The position numbers and the translations under genes are program-made. Source: Trema orientale (taxonomy: Eukaryota; Streptophyta; Magnoliopsida; Rosales; Cannabaceae). Taken from it: a stretch of DNA of 64,000 bases. Positions within the stretch are counted from its first letter, which is position 1. Every line of letters starts with the position of its first letter. The stretch covers positions 3,486,107 to 3,550,106 of the forward strand of contig JXTC01000002.1 of NCBI GenBank assembly GCA_002914845.1, written 5' to 3'. Positions 12,026 to 23,523 of this stretch are shown one piece after another. The notes below the pieces were generated by a model. It saw nothing but the letters and a program-made list of their open reading frames with translations. It did no database searches and was not told the DNA's origin.

Positions 12026-12946
12026 CGGCAAGTAAGTCTCAGTCTGCCGGTAAAAACCTTCACTTTCCAGCCAGTGCTAAGGTATAACGTCTTTATTAAT
12101 GTTGCTACCTACTGTTTTCTTTTCTCTCTCTCTGTAATTGTCTAAACTTTGAACAAATTTCGCTATCCTTCAACCGATTAGTAAGTAATTTACAAGTTCA
12201 TTAATCACAAGCACATTAATCTTTTGGACTGCAACTTATGTTACAGATCTTATCCTCGTATCGGCATCCCTTGATCAAATATCTGAGCTCGCTCGAAGCA
12301 AGTTTGCGGGATGAACTATGATTCTACAACTTGGCCCCTCCACGGGAAACCTATGAATATTGGGCGCGTCTATAATAGGACGTCCCAAGTTATATTTTCA
12401 CTTAAAAGGATCTCCAAATTTATAAGTGCTAAAATACAACCGTGCCAGCTGCAATATTCCACCTACGACTTTCTTTTTTCTTTTTCTTTTTTTTTTTTTT
12501 AATGTACGGGCACGATTCCAAGTACCAATTGTAAACTGCAGAACGGAATAATAACAGAGATACACAAAACTTTTCAGGCAAAAGTCACATACATTGTATC
12601 TTTTACATGTTGCAATCCTATTTTGAAAAAATAGAAAAAGTATTTATGGATATAAAACATATCACATCATTGTCTCTAATTTTAATTTTTATGTGTACAT
12701 AATATATGTCTCTAGCATTATTCCGCGCGTATACAATATACACCTTTACGTAAATATTCTAAAATTTCTCCTTTAAAAATAAAAGTTATCACCCTTATGT
12801 CACATTTTAATTTCTACTTTACACATAGAAGTTATCAAGTAAACCTAATATTTTATAATACGTTAGTATCGAAGGAGATTACAGAATCATTAGGGAACAG
12901 TTTGGTGGGGGAGTGGGTGGGAGCTTTGCCCCCTCTAATTTAAAAA
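12026..12946. other. 3' flank of the NLR gene
   Basis: This should hold the 3' UTR and terminator of the receptor gene; no distinct poly(A) signal can be singled out. A T-rich run lies at 12,475-12,500. Its last nine bases (12,938-12,946, ATTTAAAAA) are the left duplication of the next MITE. Confidence 0.5.
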
Positions 12947-13303
12947 GGAATAATATCATTTTTATATATTGTATTTTGACATTTTATTTAAATTATACTT
13001 TATATTTTGATTATTATTAAAATTGATCTTTATATTTGAAATCTATTACAAATTCATATTCTGGCACTAATTTATAGCAGTAAATTTATAAGATGCCATT
13101 TAAAAAATTGAAAATAAACCATATAAAAACTGATTCGGAAATAAGTTTATTAAATCATCTTAGTAAATTAACTGCTCTAAATTATTATTAGGGTATAAAT
13201 TTGTAACAAATATTAAATCTAAGGGTCAATGTTGATAATAACAGAACACAAGGTACAAACTGATCAAGTGTCAAAATACAAGATATAAAAGTGATATTAT
13301 CCC
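12947..13303. mobile_element. Foldback MITE with perfect 9-bp TSD (Mutator-type)
   Basis: A 357-bp element. The left end is GGAATAATATCATTTTTATA and the right end, reverse-complemented, is GGGATAATATCACTTTTATA. The two arms remain alignable for about 130 bp each, so nearly the whole element is inverted repeat. The 9-mer ATTTAAAAA flanks it on both sides (12,938-12,946 and 13,304-13,312) without mismatch, pointing to mobilisation by a Mutator-type transposase. It has no coding capacity. Confidence 0.87.
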
Positions 13304-13946
13304 ATTTAAAAAAGAAAAATTTATTTTACATGTTTTTTTTTTTAAAAAAATACATCCTTCTCTTATTTGCCCTCACTGAATTTATAATTTTTCAAGTATT
13401 ACATATTTTTTTTATTAACAAAAAATGATATTATGTTCCAACACACACTTATGTTTTTAAACTAAAAAATTTAAATAACTATAGAATATTAAAGACATCA
13501 TTCTTTATATTTGAATAAAAAATTACTTCGTTTTTTCACTCGTCAAATTTTTTTGGACCTAACTCAAACAAACTCAACTAAACCGGTTTAGAAAAAGGGA
13601 AAAATATAAAAATAAAACAAAATTAAGAAAAAAAATAGGAGAAAAAGAGTTCAAAAACTTTTTTTTGGAATCAGTAGTTATGCCCCCATTTAAATTAATC
13701 CTTCTTTTTCAAGCCCCAAAAAAAGGGAAAAATTAAATTTATCTAGTAAAGTTTGAAAAATTTCGGAATTATTTAAAAAAAATACCACTTTCAATTTTCT
13801 AGATTAATTATTATGGGCCTGGATTTTTGTATTGGACTTTAGTAAAAAGCCCTAAAAAAATCCTTCTTTTGAAAACATCACATTTTAATCTCATTTTTTT
13901 GAAATATCATATTTTAATTTATGCTTTTTAAGTGTCAATTTTTAAT
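13304..13946. other. AT-rich spacer
   Basis: No gene seen. It contains A/T homopolymers and two loosely similar segments near 13,875-13,940 (ATCACATTTTAATCTCA and ATCATATTTTAATTTAT). Confidence 0.5.
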
Positions 13947-14972
13947 GAGAATTTATTGTGAGTATCCTTTTTTTTTTTTTTTTTTTACACTTTTAATGAA
14001 TTAATGTCTGTTTTTCTCTTCTCATAGCTAAATATTTAAGGATATATATTTTTAGATTTGGTATATCTATTCACCAACTTTTCTATACATATTGAGTATA
14101 TTAGTTTTTGGGCTGAGTAGATATATGGCCAAATTTTGGCCCAAAACTCAGTACCTGACTGTGACCTAATATTTATAGCAATTTGTCCGCACGATAGGCC
14201 TATTAGAAATTTAGTACCGAAGATGCCCCTAAAAGAGCTCAGTTATGCATTTCCCTCTCATCTGAAAGATTCTCGCCCCCATTCCCTCATTTGTGATATT
14301 TTCTCCATATTTTTCCTCTCATTCTAAAATTTTCTCACCCATTTTCTATCTGATCCGAAATTTTCTACTCATTTTTGTTCAAAATTTTCTCGCTCTAGTT
14401 TATATGAAAATCTTCTATAAAAAAAATTGAACCTATACAAAATCTGAAAACCAAAAATCTCAAAACCTATACAAAATTTCTCCAAAAAAAACCCCCAAAT
14501 TTATACGATTCGAAGCTTACATTAGAGTACAACAAATAAAAATCCTCAGGGCCCATTATCAAAAGGCACATATTTTAACTTCGCTTACTATGTATATATG
14601 TGTATATATATGTGACCGTGTTTTAGTTTACATACATGTTTGTCAATTTATGTTTTCATATTCCTCTGAAAGTTTGGTTTAAATCTTCTAATGTACCATA
14701 TATATCATGATTCCTTGATTTTATTTGATATATAAATTTCGGTATATGGTTCATATATTCTAGAGTTTATATATTGAATATATAAAATCCTCTACTATGA
14801 CAGATTTTTAAAGATTCATTTAATTTAAATTAGTACATTGATTTGGTAGATTTTTATGAATTTTAGGTTCATAGATCTTAGGATCCTTGAAATTTTCACT
14901 ATATTTTTATTTTTCTCATTAAATCTTAGTACATAGTTATAATGACAGATTTGATTTTGTGTTTTATACGTT

Positions 14973-15030
14973 GCACATCAAGTGTTTGATGAAATGCCAA
15001 AAAGAAATTTTGTATATGGTCAGGTCTGGT
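14973..15030 (+). pseudogene. PPR-motif-like scrap
   Basis: The plus strand encodes AHQVFDEMPKRNFVYGQV, which matches the end of one pentatricopeptide repeat and the start of the next (family pattern A..VFDEMP.RN.VSWN). Nothing on either side extends the similarity, so it is either a captured gene scrap inside the surrounding element or a chance match to a short motif. Confidence 0.3.
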
Positions 15031-15879
15031 ATTTATGGGGATTTTGTTGTTTCATGCTTGAAGTGGTGAAAGATGTATGTATGTATATATGTATATATAT
15101 ATATTTCACTGATGGCTCAAAAGGTGTGCAAAAGATGATTTTTCTTTCATGTTGTTTTGATGTGTACTCTATTTAATATTACTTTTACATTCTAGACTTG
15201 ATTGGTGGACGTTATAAAGATACATTGTTAGAAAAGCTATGAACTCTTCACTGTTTCTTATATAATCCACAAACAATTTTTGTTAGGAAACCTTGTCTAA
15301 GAAGGTTCAAGTATACATTCATATTAGAAGTCTATTTGCGGATTAATTAAAATGAAAAGGTTAGTGTATATATATATGTACATGTATGTCCATATATATA
15401 TACAACATATATATTAGAGTTATTTTGTTGGTTCGTGGGTATATATGTCTGCAATATAAGATTCTTACAATTATACAATTGTTTTAAGGACACTTTAGGT
15501 TGACACTGCAGCTAAAGCCCTAAACCAATTCAATATATCTCTTTTTCTAAAGAGATAAAACATATGGCTTTATGGTTTATTGAAATTATGTGTTTTTTCA
15601 TTTCTTGTGTTGTGGTTTTTTAATTTTTAGTTTTGAAGCTTTGACTTTCTTTTTGTTTTGTATATTTTTCGTCTAGTTGAAAACTGTTTTTAATAGAGGT
15701 CTATTCATTATTCTATCAGCTTTTCTATGAGGCCATCTATAAGGTTTATTCATTTATATTCATTTTCTAGTTCATGCTTAAGCTTTCTCTTTTTATTATA
15801 TGAACTTGGGAATCTGGTTGATACATTTTACGGGTTCTGACTTTATTTACTTATTTGGATCACTATTAAATTAGGTTTA

Positions 15880-17910
15880 TAGTAAGGTTCATGAAAATTT
15901 TATTTAGACAACTAATTAAGTAATTTGGGTATTACTAAATTGAGGTCTATACTAAGGCCATTTTGATATTGGTTCATGAATTTTTATTGTGGTTCACAAA
16001 TAATCACTTAATTTCCTAAATTATGTTTTATTGATTTTAGGTTCATTATTTTTCTATGCTTGGTACTGTCAATTGAATTATCAATAGTATTTGTTTCAAT
16101 TGTATTTGATACATTTTTTTTAGTTCTTTAAAATTGTAGTGTGTGATTTATTGTGTGTGGTTCATTACGTTTTCAATTTCATATGAATTATGTGTGGTAC
16201 ATAGTTTTCGAATATGAGCTACAGAAATTTACAACATTTGATTGTTAGGAAGGGTCAAACCCTTCTACCATTGTTCATGGTTAAGCACTTGTGTCTATCA
16301 CTACTCCATTTCATCAAGCTACTTTCTGGTTTATTATTTGCGTCATTTGTAAACTAATGCTTACAATTTCTATTTTGACAAATATATGTTTCTGTTGCTC
16401 ACTAAGTTTCTGTGGTTCATGATTTTTCATAGTAGTTCATGAATTTTTCATTGTGGTTCATACTTTTTCCATAATGGTTTATGAATTTTTCATTACCAAT
16501 TTAATTTGTGTTTGGTTTATGTGTTTCGTTCATAACCTTCATTTATTTGTCGAAATTATACTGTTTGGTTCATGAATTTATGCTTTTAGTTCATGATTTT
16601 ACTCTTACGGTTCACATTTGCTATATATATATTGTTTAGTTCATTCATTTCCTACAGTTATGTATTCAGTTCATAAGTTTATCAACTTATGTTTGTTTTT
16701 GGTTCATTATCTGTTTAATTTGTATTTGGTTAATAAGTTTATATGTTTGGGTTTATCGATTCTTATAATTTCTTGACCTGCAAGAGTCTTACCTGCATAT
16801 ATATATATATATATTAGTTTTGGTTCACGCTTGATGTTTATTACTACAAGTATGAATCTAGTATTTCAAATGCATTTCAGTTTGTGTTCATATAATGAGT
16901 TATTGGTATAAAATTTTACTTCAAATATGGTTTATAAATATATGGTTTATAGGTATTTAGTTCATAGATTTCTATTTTTCTCAATTGCACACATTCTTCA
17001 AGTGGACATATTCATGAGATCGAGTGCATACATTAGTGTAATATCCAATTCTGTTTAGTTCATAAATTTTTCATAGTGGTTCATGAATTTGTCATAATGA
17101 TTCATAAATTTTTCATAGCGGTTCGTGAATTTTTTAATATATATTTATTTTATGTTTGGTTAATAAGTTTATATGTTCCGTTTATAACCTTGTGTATCTG
17201 GTTCATATATTTATAGAATTCCAATTAAAGTGGAGTATATTATATTAAAAACTAAGTGGTCAATCTCCTTGTAGTACTTATTGTTCATATAATAATGATA
17301 CCAAACCTCAATCCACGATCTTTTATGAGAAGAGAAAAGAGATCAACTAAGGAGACTTCGCTCTAAACTTTGTAAAAGATATTGAAATACAACAAAATAA
17401 GTAAGATAACTCTACAAAATCAATACTGGTATACATAAAATTGGATGTAGTACGTGACCTTTAATACTTGGTATATGACTTATGAACTTAGTTTGACACC
17501 TCAATGTGGTACATGCTAATTGAATGTGGCATATGACTTGTAAAATCTAACAGTTTCTCTCATGAAAACAGGGCCAATTACGGAATATTTATAATCAAAA
17601 GAACAGAGGCATTGATGATGAATGTCGGGATAAATGAAGTGATACAATAAAAAATGACATTCTATCGACAGAAGATGGATGTTGAACTTTATCATTGGGC
17701 TGATAACAAGAGAATGACATGATACACAAGTGATATAGAAACACAAAAGTGAAAGTTATATGGAACAAATGATCTTGTTTTGATTTAGAAAAAATAATAT
17801 GATATTTTAATTTTTTGGTTTGACAAGGATTATTGTACTGAATACTTTTAATTGTGAACATATTGAATATTAGACAATTTTCTTGTTGGTTCATATGTTT
17901 TATATAATGC
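15880..17910 (+). repeat. Dispersed degenerate GGTTCATGAATTT repeats, plus orientation
   Basis: Variants of TGGTTCATGAATTTTTCAT recur on this strand, for example near 15,970, 16,428-16,500 (several in a row), 16,565, 16,700, 17,060-17,140 (four in a row), 17,200 and 17,888. Spacing is irregular (20-30 bp in the dense clusters). No coding potential is visible. Confidence 0.6.
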
Positions 17911-18479
17911 GATTTGATATAAATCTAAACTATTAATTTCTTGCTTCTGCTAATTCACTTTGTGAAGTAAATTCGAGTAATTTAAACTATTTACGAATGA
18001 TAATATATATTGAAAAAATTTTCCTTTTATGGTATATAATCTTTTGAACTAGGTACATAAGAATTTTTTCATGGTTCATACTAGTATGAAATAGGTATAT
18101 AACTTCTAATACTATGACATGATATATGGACCAAGGCATTATGCTTAAATACCGTAACCAACTAAAAAGCAGTACATAAATTTTTCAATTTCGAATTCGG
18201 TATATATGTTTATATACAATCATCGAAATTAAAAAATCATTAATAACATTTTAAATTAGACACATAAGATTTTTTTCGTTGTTCATGCTAATATGAAAGT
18301 GATATATAAGTTCTAATTATCTGACGAGTACTCAACTCAACTCAAAAAATAATACAATTAATTTTCTTCATGGATATTAAGAATTGGAACTCAGTATATT
18401 GTTCAAATACCATAATGTATATATAAGTTTGTCATAATGGTTTATATAATTTCAAATGTATATGTAAAATATATATAGC

Positions 18480-18975
18480 TTGGTATACCATGACAAAATT
18501 TTAATCTTCCAGGACCAAAAATTCGTGTACCTAAAAGTGTGAGAACAGATAGAAACAAACTAATAATATCTAATATCTAAGGTAACTAATTTGGTATATA
18601 ACCTCATATACCATAACAAAATTTTAATATAGTAAGACAGAAAATTCATGTACCTGAAAGTGTAAGAATACGTAGAAACAAAATAATAATATCCACTACT
18701 TAGAATAATGAACTTGGTATATAAACTGATAAACATTGATAAAGCTTCCATACATCATGACCAAAAATTTCTGGTATATAAACTCATAAATATTGACAAA
18801 GCTTCCATATACTATGACCAAAATTCATTGTATAAAAATAACTAGAAACAAAATAATAATATCCAATATCCCAATGTAATAAATCTGAATTTGGTACATA
18901 ACCACATATACTATGACAAAATGTATATATACTAGGACCAAAATTTCATATATTAAAATATGTAAAAAAGAAAAC
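18480..18975. repeat. Minisatellite, about 110-120 bp unit, four to five diverged copies
   Basis: Units starting GGTATA(C/T)A.. at about 18,481, 18,593, 18,714, 18,773 and 18,892 share CATATACCATGACAAAATT, an AATTCATGTACC-like block and AGAAACAAAATAATAATATC. The 18,714 copy is short; copies differ by many substitutions. Confidence 0.65.
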
Positions 18976-19021
18976 ATTTCATTTAATAACAAAATAAAGT
19001 ACAAACTCAATACAAAGAGAC

Positions 19022-19200
19022 TATTGATCCTTATAACTTTTCATCCTCTTTGGAACATGTAATTTGACAGGAGTTGGATTTTGGCAAGTTTTCTGATTGT
19101 GGTCAAATTGCTTGCATCAACTGTACTTGACTTACTTCTTCTTCTTCAAATTACTAGCGAAGAGGATTATTTTCCTTTTGGCCCCTAACAACTATGATAA
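19022..19200 (-). pseudogene. Decayed CCHC zinc-knuckle fragment, transposase-like C-terminus
   Basis: The minus strand reads GAKRKIILFASNLKKKK, stop, VKYS, stop, then CKQFDHNQKTCQNPTPVKLH and ends with a stop codon near 19,023. CxxxxHNxxTC followed by a basic tail resembles the terminal zinc knuckle (C..CGQ.GHNKRTC) of plant MULE and FAR1-related proteins. The first cysteine of the usual pair is lost or hidden by the in-frame stop. It supports a transposon origin for the surrounding 6.9-kb element. Only this fragment is recognisable. Confidence 0.4.
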
Positions 19201-19609
19201 CGAATAATAACAGGTATCTTTACCATACCTGGAAATACATCAAAAATAAATAAGTAAAAAACAACAAGTACACCAGATACATAAAAAAATAAACTAGGTA
19301 CATGAATAAGTAAATAAGGCACATAAGCACATAAACTATATATAACAGAAACATGTTTCAAACTTTTATCAAAATAAGAAAATTTTAAACACCTACAATA
19401 GGTATATAAAAAAATAAAATATGTACATCATTCTGCGTACAAAGTTCATAAGTGTATGAACCACAACAAAAAGTATAGAAACTAAAGGTAAAGTACTAAA
19501 CATGTTTAAAAACACTATACTACAACTAAAAATACATCACTAACAAAATTACATATACCACAACTAGAAATATACGAAACAAACAACAAATAATGAGCAT
19601 ACAATAATC

Positions 19610-20222
19610 ACAAAACATAAATACTATATAACACCTCAAAAATCCTATGTACTATGTCCAAAAATATATGAACAAAAAAAGAAAATATTTAACATGTTCA
19701 TAAATAAAAAGTAGAGAATAGAAATACCATATAACAGCACAAAAAACACATATACTATAACAATAAATCTATGAACCGAATTAAAAATAGTAAAATTATT
19801 CAATAACAAAAATGAAAAAACAGTTTTACCATATACTACCACAAAAAATATATGTACCACGATAAAAGATTCATGAACCATTATCTATTATAAAAAATAA
19901 TTCAAAAGTCATAATCCACGATAAAAAATACCATATACCAGCTAAAAAATCACATATACCATAACCAAAAAATTTATAAACCAAACAAGAAAATACCTAA
20001 CATATTTCATAAACAAAAACTAGAGAAAGGAGACACTATATACCAACAAAAAATATTACATATACCGCGACAAAGAATTTATAAACCGAACTAAAAATCG
20101 TGAACATCTTCAGCAATAAAAAATAATAAACAGTAATACCATATACTACCACAAAAAATATATGAACCAAGACAACAAATTCATGAACCAGTACTAATTA
20201 TGAAAACTAATTCAAATACACA
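19610..20222. repeat. Two diverged tandem copies of a ~308-310 bp unit
   Basis: Matching landmarks recur about 310 bp apart: AAGAAAATATTTAACATG (19,680) and AAGAAAATACCTAACATA (19,988); AGTAGAGAATAGAAATACC (19,712) and ACTAGAGAAAGGAGACACT (20,020); ACCATATACTACCACAAAA (19,828 and 20,138). A weaker third copy may precede them near 19,440. ATGAACC-type motifs here are the inverse of those at 15.9-17.9 kb. Confidence 0.65.
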
Positions 20223-20511
20223 TAGAAAAATACAAATAATCTTTAATTGATAACAAAAAATAAGATTATATAAAAAATTAACATCAGCTGTAAAACAAAT
20301 TAGCAATAAAAATCAAAAGCCCTAAAATAAGACACAATATAATCAAATAAAATCCAAATCAAAGCTCATATCTATAACATATAATACACACCTCCCAGGA
20401 TGAAAGAACAAATTCCCCAACGACGCCACCGAAGAAGAACCTCAAAATACTGGGAAATTTTTTGTTAGAAAATCGATCAAAATAAGAGAAAGTTCGTCAG
20501 AAAATCGATCA

Positions 20512-20515
20512 AAAT

Positions 20516-20552
<37 letters not shown>

Positions 20553-20695
20553 CGAGAGAACGTGAGAGGAGAGGGAACGATGGAGAGAGAGAGAGAGCGA
20601 TGGAGAGAGAGAGAGAGAGGAGAGAGAATGATAGAGAGAGAGAGAGAGAACGAGGGAGAAAGAGGAAGAGAGAGAGAAAAAAAAAAGAAAGAAAA
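20512..20695. repeat. GA-rich low-complexity tract
   Basis: Imperfect GA repeats with GGAGAGAACG and CGATGGAGAGAG interruptions. On the minus strand this is a CT-rich tract of the kind often found in plant 5' UTRs; it lies just outside a duplicated AGAAAATCGATCAAAAT motif (20,468 and 20,497). Confidence 0.9.
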
Positions 20696-20842
20696 AAGGA
20701 CAAATAAGATAAGGCCAAAACTGGAAACTAAAAGATTGATTAACTAAGAGGTTTTTTAATCGTGGACATTTAGCTATAAAATATAAAGCTTGAATATATA
20801 CTTAAACAAATTTAAAAATAAGGACATACACCTAAATTTCTC

Positions 20843-21423
20843 TTAGTTTTTATACTCAGTATATCATATTTTATTTTTAGTATATTTATTAATATATCGA
20901 TTATTTTGTTATTTGAAAAACAAACTATGAAGTACTGTAGTTCCACTGGTCCAACTAGGCGGCCGTATTGGCAACATTGCTAGTCTTTTTCTAATTTAGT
21001 CAACCAAATTAAGTCATGCCTTCAAACAAATAATAATAATAATAATTAATAATAATAAAAGACTAATTTGGTTGAATCCAAGTCCTAACAAAAATGTTGA
21101 CCCATTCCAAAAGGGACATATTAACGTTGCTCATACTGTAGTTTTCGTCCATATATGTGCAGAGCTAGTAGTAAAAAATATAGTTCGTATTGCTGGCTGA
21201 GAAAGCAAAATCGTGCACACAGGTAAAATCCATGTCTTCTTCCCCCACCCCGTTTCTTTTTTATTTTTTTTTCTTTTTGGTTTAAGCTAACTTCATAGAA
21301 TTTTCTTCTTACGAAGACGACAACAGATAGAGCAACCTACTAATTTGGATTGTCCTATTTATTCCTATTCATTTTAACAGCAGTTTATCTATAAATCTGC
21401 GCAAAAGAAAGATAGGAACTGGA
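20843..21423. other. Upstream region of the DUF4220 gene
   Basis: Presumed promoter and 5' UTR of the gene at 21,424. A small imperfect foldback lies at about 20,995-21,078: AGTCAACCAAATTAAGTC pairs with GACTAATTTGGTTGAATC around an (AAT)n core. No other gene is seen. Confidence 0.5.
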
Positions 21424-23523
21424 ATGGCGCGTGTCTTTCCTGAAAGCCTCACCAGACTTTGGACAGAATGGAGGATCCCATCAATGGTTCTATTTAGCCT
21501 CGTATGCCAAACCATCTTGATCCTCTCCGGAAGCCGAAGAAAATATTCAACTAACATCTGTCTCAGATTCCTTCTATGGCTGGCCTACCTGTCAGCAGAC
21601 TGGATTGCAATGCTCTCACTGAGCTCAATTTCCAATTCCCGAACCGGCGCAGACGATCCTACAAACCCCGACTACGTCATAGGGGCCTTTTGGGCTTCTC
21701 TTCTTCTTTATCAACTCGGTGGACCGGACACCATTACAGCCTATTCCTTGGAAGATAATGAACTATGGTGGCGAAACTTTGTCGTTCTTTCCGGACAAGG
21801 GATAATCTCTTTCCTTATCTTCCTCAACGCTTGGTCTGCCAAATGGCTCAACGTTCTCTCTGTTCCAATTCTTGTAGCTGGGATCATCAAGTTTGGACAG
21901 AAGAGCTGGGTTCTGATGCGTGCAAGTACCGAACGTTTTAGAAAATCGATGTTTCCTTCTCCTGATCCGGGTCCAAACTATGCCAGATACATGGACGAAT
22001 ATAACTCCAAGAAAGCAGAGGGGTTTAAGGTGAGCTCAGCAAGAATAGTTGACGTTCCAAAAGTAGGCCATCATCTTTATACTGTCCCGGCAAACGTCGA
22101 AATCCCCTATGCAGAAAACTTGCAAGATGCTTACACTTTCTTTGAGATTTTCAAGCCCCTCTTCGCGGACCTCATCCTCAGCATCCATGACATCGTTAAC
22201 AGCCGGTCCTTCTTCCAGAACAGACCCTGTGAGGAAGTCTTCAGGGTGATAGAGATGGAGCTCGGATTTATGTATGACGTCTTTTACACGAAAGCGGTTG
22301 CAATTTTCACCATTGTAGGTGGTTTTCTTCGTCTAGTCAGTTTTTCCTGCGTCGTTTCTACACTTGTGGCCTTCTCCATAACTGAGAAGCAAGCGTACAC
22401 GGGCAAACATGTTGTCATCTCCTACGTACTGCTCGGCGGAGCCGCCTTGCTTGAGATATATGTCCTTCTATTTCTACTCTGCTCTGACTGGACAATGCTT
22501 TGGATGAGCAAGCACAAGAACATTGCGGTTTATCTCTTATACCAAGCCATTTCCTCCATTTCAAAGTGCTCAGTTTTCAAATACAAGAGATGGTCTAATA
22601 GCATTGGACAATACAACCTTATAGGATTTTGCCTCAAAGACATGCCTGGCAACTGCATTTTTTACCTCAAGTACTTCATATGCATTTATGATCAGCTATT
22701 GTATGAATACCATTATAAGAGGCTTAGCATTCGTGAGGAGTTGAAAGAAGTGGTCTTTCAGCAGCTTCTGAAGAAATCTAGTAGCGCCGCAGAGCTTAGT
22801 GCTTGCAAGGAATTATGTGATCACAGGGGTGAATGGGTTCTAAAGAACGAGGGTTGTGACCCTGGACTAGGCTGGAGCGTTAAGGGTGAATTTGACGAAA
22901 GCATTCTTCTCTGGCATATTGCAACAGATCTCTGTTATAACTCTGATATGGATGAAACCTCGAATAATTCCCAACCAAATCAAAATTCAAACACTGTTCG
23001 CAGTCTTGATTCTAAAGAGATCAGCAAGTTCTTGTCCGAATATATGTTGTACATTCTAGTGATGCGCCCGTTCATGCTGCCCAACGGGATTGGACAAATC
23101 CGGTTCCAAGACACTTGTGCCGAGGCAGCCGAGTTCTTCAAAGAGAGAAAATCCGTCGCAGATGTTAAGAAGAAGGCTTGTGAAGCATTGCTCAAAGTTA
23201 GCACCGAAATTCTTCCATCCGAAGTGAAAGGAGATAGAAGCAAATCGGTACTATTTGACGCCTGTGGGCTAGCAAAAGCCCTGCAATCCCTTGAAACAGA
23301 ACAAAATTGGGATAGGGAAAAGAAGTGGGAACTGATTAGCCATGTTTGGGTGGAGATACTATCTTATGCCGCTAGTCAGTGCCAAAGAAATCAGCATGCT
23401 CAGCAGTTAAGGCGAGGCGGCGAGCTTCTCACTCATGTCTGGCTACTTATGGCGCATCTTGGTATAACCAAACAATTTCAGATTACAGATGGCCATGCGA
23501 GGACTAAGCTGATTTTGCAGTGA
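21424..23523 (+). CDS. DUF4220-DUF594 domain membrane protein
   Basis: A 699-residue intronless gene of a plant family with unknown biochemical function. The N-terminal half is DUF4220: several hydrophobic segments, the conserved LLWLAYLSADW stretch (about residues 50-60) and the family signature LLYQLGGPDTITAYSLEDNE (from about residue 96). Further membrane segments follow near residues 290-360. The middle has the conserved ILLWHIATDLCY block (about residue 493). The C-terminal end is DUF594, with GGELLTHVWLLMAHLG just before the terminus. The start at 21,424 matches the usual family N-terminus (short leader, W..W.IR..VL.SL..Q..L), and the length is typical. No frame breaks are seen. It lies 9.4 kb from an NLR and 2.9 kb from a truncated paralogue. 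Confidence 0.95.
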   Translation: MARVFPESLTRLWTEWRIPSMVLFSLVCQTILILSGSRRKYSTNICLRFLLWLAYLSADWIAMLSLSSISNSRTGADDPTNPDYVIGAFWASLLLYQLGGPDTITAYSLEDNELWWRNFVVLSGQGIISFLIFLNAWSAKWLNVLSVPILVAGIIKFGQKSWVLMRASTERFRKSMFPSPDPGPNYARYMDEYNSKKAEGFKVSSARIVDVPKVGHHLYTVPANVEIPYAENLQDAYTFFEIFKPLFADLILSIHDIVNSRSFFQNRPCEEVFRVIEMELGFMYDVFYTKAVAIFTIVGGFLRLVSFSCVVSTLVAFSITEKQAYTGKHVVISYVLLGGAALLEIYVLLFLLCSDWTMLWMSKHKNIAVYLLYQAISSISKCSVFKYKRWSNSIGQYNLIGFCLKDMPGNCIFYLKYFICIYDQLLYEYHYKRLSIREELKEVVFQQLLKKSSSAAELSACKELCDHRGEWVLKNEGCDPGLGWSVKGEFDESILLWHIATDLCYNSDMDETSNNSQPNQNSNTVRSLDSKEISKFLSEYMLYILVMRPFMLPNGIGQIRFQDTCAEAAEFFKERKSVADVKKKACEALLKVSTEILPSEVKGDRSKSVLFDACGLAKALQSLETEQNWDREKKWELISHVWVEILSYAASQCQRNQHAQQLRRGGELLTHVWLLMAHLGITKQFQITDGHARTKLILQ

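Larger units (their letters stand above)
13947..20842. mobile_element. Probable decayed long-TIR DNA element (about 6.9 kb)
   Basis: The left end GAGAATTTATTGTGAGTATC and the reverse complement of the right end, GAGAAATTTAGGTGTATGTC, align. Both are followed by CCTT plus a T-rich run, and then both carry ATAGCTAAAT at a similar distance (left near 14,025, right near 20,770). The interior is AT-rich repeat sequence, a decayed CCHC zinc knuckle on the minus strand (about 19,025-19,190), a PPR-like scrap on the plus strand (about 14,973-15,030) and a GA-rich stretch near the right end that could be a minus-strand 5' UTR. I could not find a clean target duplication. A MULE is the best guess, but boundaries and class are inferences. 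Confidence 0.45.

Noticed and set aside
20509..20747. Arg/Glu-rich (plus) and Ser/Leu-rich (minus) open frames in the GA tract
   Set aside because: Both are simple translations of an (GA)n repeat; no start context or domain.
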